A DNA stretch of 64,000 nt, from assembly GCF_002368115.1 (NCBI RefSeq), contig NZ_AP018316.1, positions 4,513,142 through 4,577,141 of the forward strand, given 5' to 3'. This stretch comes from Dolichospermum compactum NIES-806 (GTDB lineage: Bacteria > Cyanobacteriota > Cyanobacteriia > Cyanobacteriales > Nostocaceae). The notes below the pieces were generated by a model. It was not told where the DNA came from and ran no database searches. It saw only the letters and a list, made by a program, of their open reading frames with translations. The translations under genes were made by a program, and so were the position numbers. Positions within the stretch are counted from its first letter, which is position 1. Each line of letters starts with the position of its first letter. Below are positions 61,841 to 64,000 of this stretch, one piece after another.

Positions 61841-61925
61841 TGGCAACAGGGATTTAGACCCCGACAGAAAACTTGCTGCCTTTAGAGGCTGGGGAATTAA
61901 ACGCCTAAACTTTGTTAAAAATATA

Positions 61926-62034
61926 TAAGTAGGTGAACACAATAAAACCAATTTGTGTGAAGAAAAGTAAAATCGCCCAAACCCTCTTCCCTCTTGCCTT
62001 GCCATAACGACGATTTTCAATGCTAACCTACTTA
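61926..62034. repeat. AAGTAGGT MITE family, complete copy
   Basis: 109 bases from TAAGTAGGTGAACACAATAAAA to AATGCTAACCTACTTA. It is the shortest complete copy, with only one CTCTTGCCTTGCC in its core. It lies between cheA and the Nudix gene. The remaining bases up to 62085 should hold the Nudix promoter. Confidence 0.85.
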
Positions 62035-62085
62035 GAATACAACAAAGTAACTTTCAACTTGAACATTCTGACTTTTTTTACACCA

Positions 62086-62553
62086 ATGATTCAGTCCACA
62101 CGGAGCTTATGGCACTTTGGACAAACGGTACTGGGTATTATATTCCGACACCCTATTACTGGTACAAGTATTATCCCTGTTTTACCTGATGGTCAAATTG
62201 TCCTCATTAGACGAAAAGATGATGGTCGTTGGTCATTACCTGGTGGTATGGTGGATTGGGGAGAAGATGTTCCTCATGCAGTCCGTCGAGAATTGATAGA
62301 GGAAACAGGGTTAGAAGTAGTCAAAATTCGCCGTTTAGTGGGAGTTTACTCTTCACCAGATCGTGATCCTCGGATTCATTCTATCTGTATTACTGTTGAA
62401 GTTGAAGTTCAAGGAGAAATGGCAATCAAAGATACCTTAGAAGTTATGGAAATCCAAGCTTTTCCTCCTAGTTCTTTACCAAAACCAGATATGTCTCATG
62501 ATCATTTTCGTCAGTTACAAGACTACTTAAATGGTTTAACAACACTTGCCTAA
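62086..62553 (+). CDS. Nudix hydrolase
   Basis: About 155 residues with a complete Nudix box, GGMVDWGEDVPHAVRRELIEETGLE, split here as G-x5-E-x7-REL-x-EE-x-GL (about residues 51-75 counted from ATG 62086). The N-terminal SIIPVLPDGQIVLIRRKDDGRWSLPGG and following SSPDRDPRIHSICIT are typical of the ADP-ribose or NTP pyrophosphatase type. The substrate is not certain. The frame is open to 62020, but that part lies in the MITE, so ATG 62086 (MIQSTRSL) is taken. It is not clearly in an operon. Confidence 0.87.
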   Translation: MIQSTRSLWHFGQTVLGIIFRHPITGTSIIPVLPDGQIVLIRRKDDGRWSLPGGMVDWGEDVPHAVRRELIEETGLEVVKIRRLVGVYSSPDRDPRIHSICITVEVEVQGEMAIKDTLEVMEIQAFPPSSLPKPDMSHDHFRQLQDYLNGLTTLA

Positions 62554-62774
62554 AAGATGGAAAATTCAAAATTTTGGGTTGGGAAATTATAGCAGGAGTC
62601 AAGAGTCAGGAGTAAAAACCTGTTGTGGACGGAGTTTCATGAATACCTACGGTACGTTGACACGAACAATTCATGTCCTAACCACCTTGACCGTTGCTAT
62701 AACTCCAAAGTCTATAATTGGAAATTGCACAACTTAGACAACTATTAGACAACTAAATTAGTAAATTAAAATAA

Positions 62775-63632
<858 letters not shown>

Positions 63633-63688
63633 AGAAGGAAGAAGGAAGAATAGTCTTAAATCTAGGAAGGTAATTATTGGGATTAAGA

Positions 63689-64000
63689 CTAAATTGACTC
63701 TAAATATCGGCGTAATTTACTACTAAACCAATCAATCACTGTGACTACTACTAATAGCACTAACATCATGGTTGTGGCTTTGGTATATTCAAAACCATCT
63801 ATATAGCTTTTTAATTGAAATCCTATTCCCCCAGCACCAACTACTCCTAAAACCGAAGCAGCACGAATATTATATTCAAACATCCACAGGGTATAACCTA
63901 ATCCTAAAGGTAATATTTGTGGCAATATCCCATACTGAGCAATTTGTATTTTTGATGCCCCAATTACCTGTAAAGACTCTAAGGAATGATAATCTACTGA
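63689..64000 (-). CDS. phnE: Phosphonate/phosphate ABC transporter permease (PhnE type), partial
   Basis: Only the C-terminal 103 codons are in the window; the gene continues beyond 64000 on the minus strand. The sequence holds QVIGASKIQIAQYGILPQIL, then WMFEYNIRAASVLGVVGAGGIGFQL and a final transmembrane segment VLLVVVTVIDWFSS, the pattern of PhnE permeases (BPD inner-membrane loop EAA-G with GASKIQ at its place). It would import phosphonates or phosphite-type compounds with PhnC and PhnD, which should lie to the right. The first codon of the window edge is in frame. Confidence 0.9.
   Translation of the reverse strand, partial: SVDYHSLESLQVIGASKIQIAQYGILPQILPLGLGYTLWMFEYNIRAASVLGVVGAGGIGFQLKSYIDGFEYTKATTMMLVLLVVVTVIDWFSSKLRRYLESI

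Noticed and set aside
61667..62020. 117-codon minus-strand frame over the cheA end
   Set aside because: The middle is the AATTCGTAATTTGG repeat read as a peptide repeat; no independent support.
62546..62737. 63-codon frame between the Nudix and hydrolase genes
   Set aside because: Overlaps the Nudix stop and a GGAGTCA repeat; composition not protein-like.

Overview
The window comes from a filamentous, heterocyst-type cyanobacterium (order Nostocales, Anabaena/Dolichospermum/Nodularia-like). The evidence is the cyanobacterial NDH-1 genes (ndhA-I-G-E, ndhD), the cyanobacterial-type gshA, ebsA, a glycine-rich RRM protein, an NtcA-type promoter in front of an ammonium transporter, scattered GCGATCGC sites, and many short tandem heptamer repeats and small MITE-like elements between genes. 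DNA is AT-rich. One tRNA (elongator-type Met) and no rRNA or CRISPR array were seen.

Layout. Positions 98-9762 (minus) hold a tight five-gene operon: DUF4007 protein, a small protein, a 1566-aa BrxC-like ATPase, a PglZ protein and a BrxL-like AAA+ protein. This looks like a BREX type 4 / Pbe-type anti-phage module, but no modification gene (methylase, PAPS reductase or Dnd) lies inside the window. Positions 10131-16611 carry dxr and three polytopic GT-C/DUF2079 membrane proteins plus a Uma2 gene. Positions 16673-23286 carry an RRM protein, ndhD, thrB, small coiled-coil genes and a rhomboid homologue that lacks its catalytic residues. Positions 23406-28565 carry a broken Ser/Thr kinase gene, prfB with its programmed frameshift, ybeY, dgkA, trpG and a metallo-hydrolase-like gene. 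Positions 28820-39731 carry amt with an NtcA promoter, ispH, ebsA, purM, a PHP protein, a degenerate dihydroorotase and a photolyase. Positions 39751-51893 carry tRNA-Met, an IS200/IS605 remnant, a LysM/M23 peptidase, trmL, gshA, nadK, the ndh cluster, gltA and sixA.

Positions 51983-53934 form a second small nuclease island: a truncated Shedu-like fragment, an unusual single protein joining a PD-(D/E)XK nuclease-like part, a HEPN-like RNRLAH motif and a C-terminal RelE/ParE-like part, and a RusA-family resolvase overlapping it by four bases. Positions 54277-64000 carry an ABC ATPase, a CheW-MCP-CheA(hybrid) chemosensory operon, a Nudix hydrolase, an alpha/beta hydrolase and the 3' part of a PhnE-type permease.

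The strongest leads are the modification-less BREX/Pbe module, the nuclease-HEPN-ParE fusion paired with RusA, several catalytically degenerate enzymes (rhomboid, dihydroorotase, metallo-hydrolase), the NtcA promoter that moves the amt start codon, and several mobile repeat families, some of which supply start or stop codons of neighbouring genes. All calls come from reading the sequence; no database search was possible.
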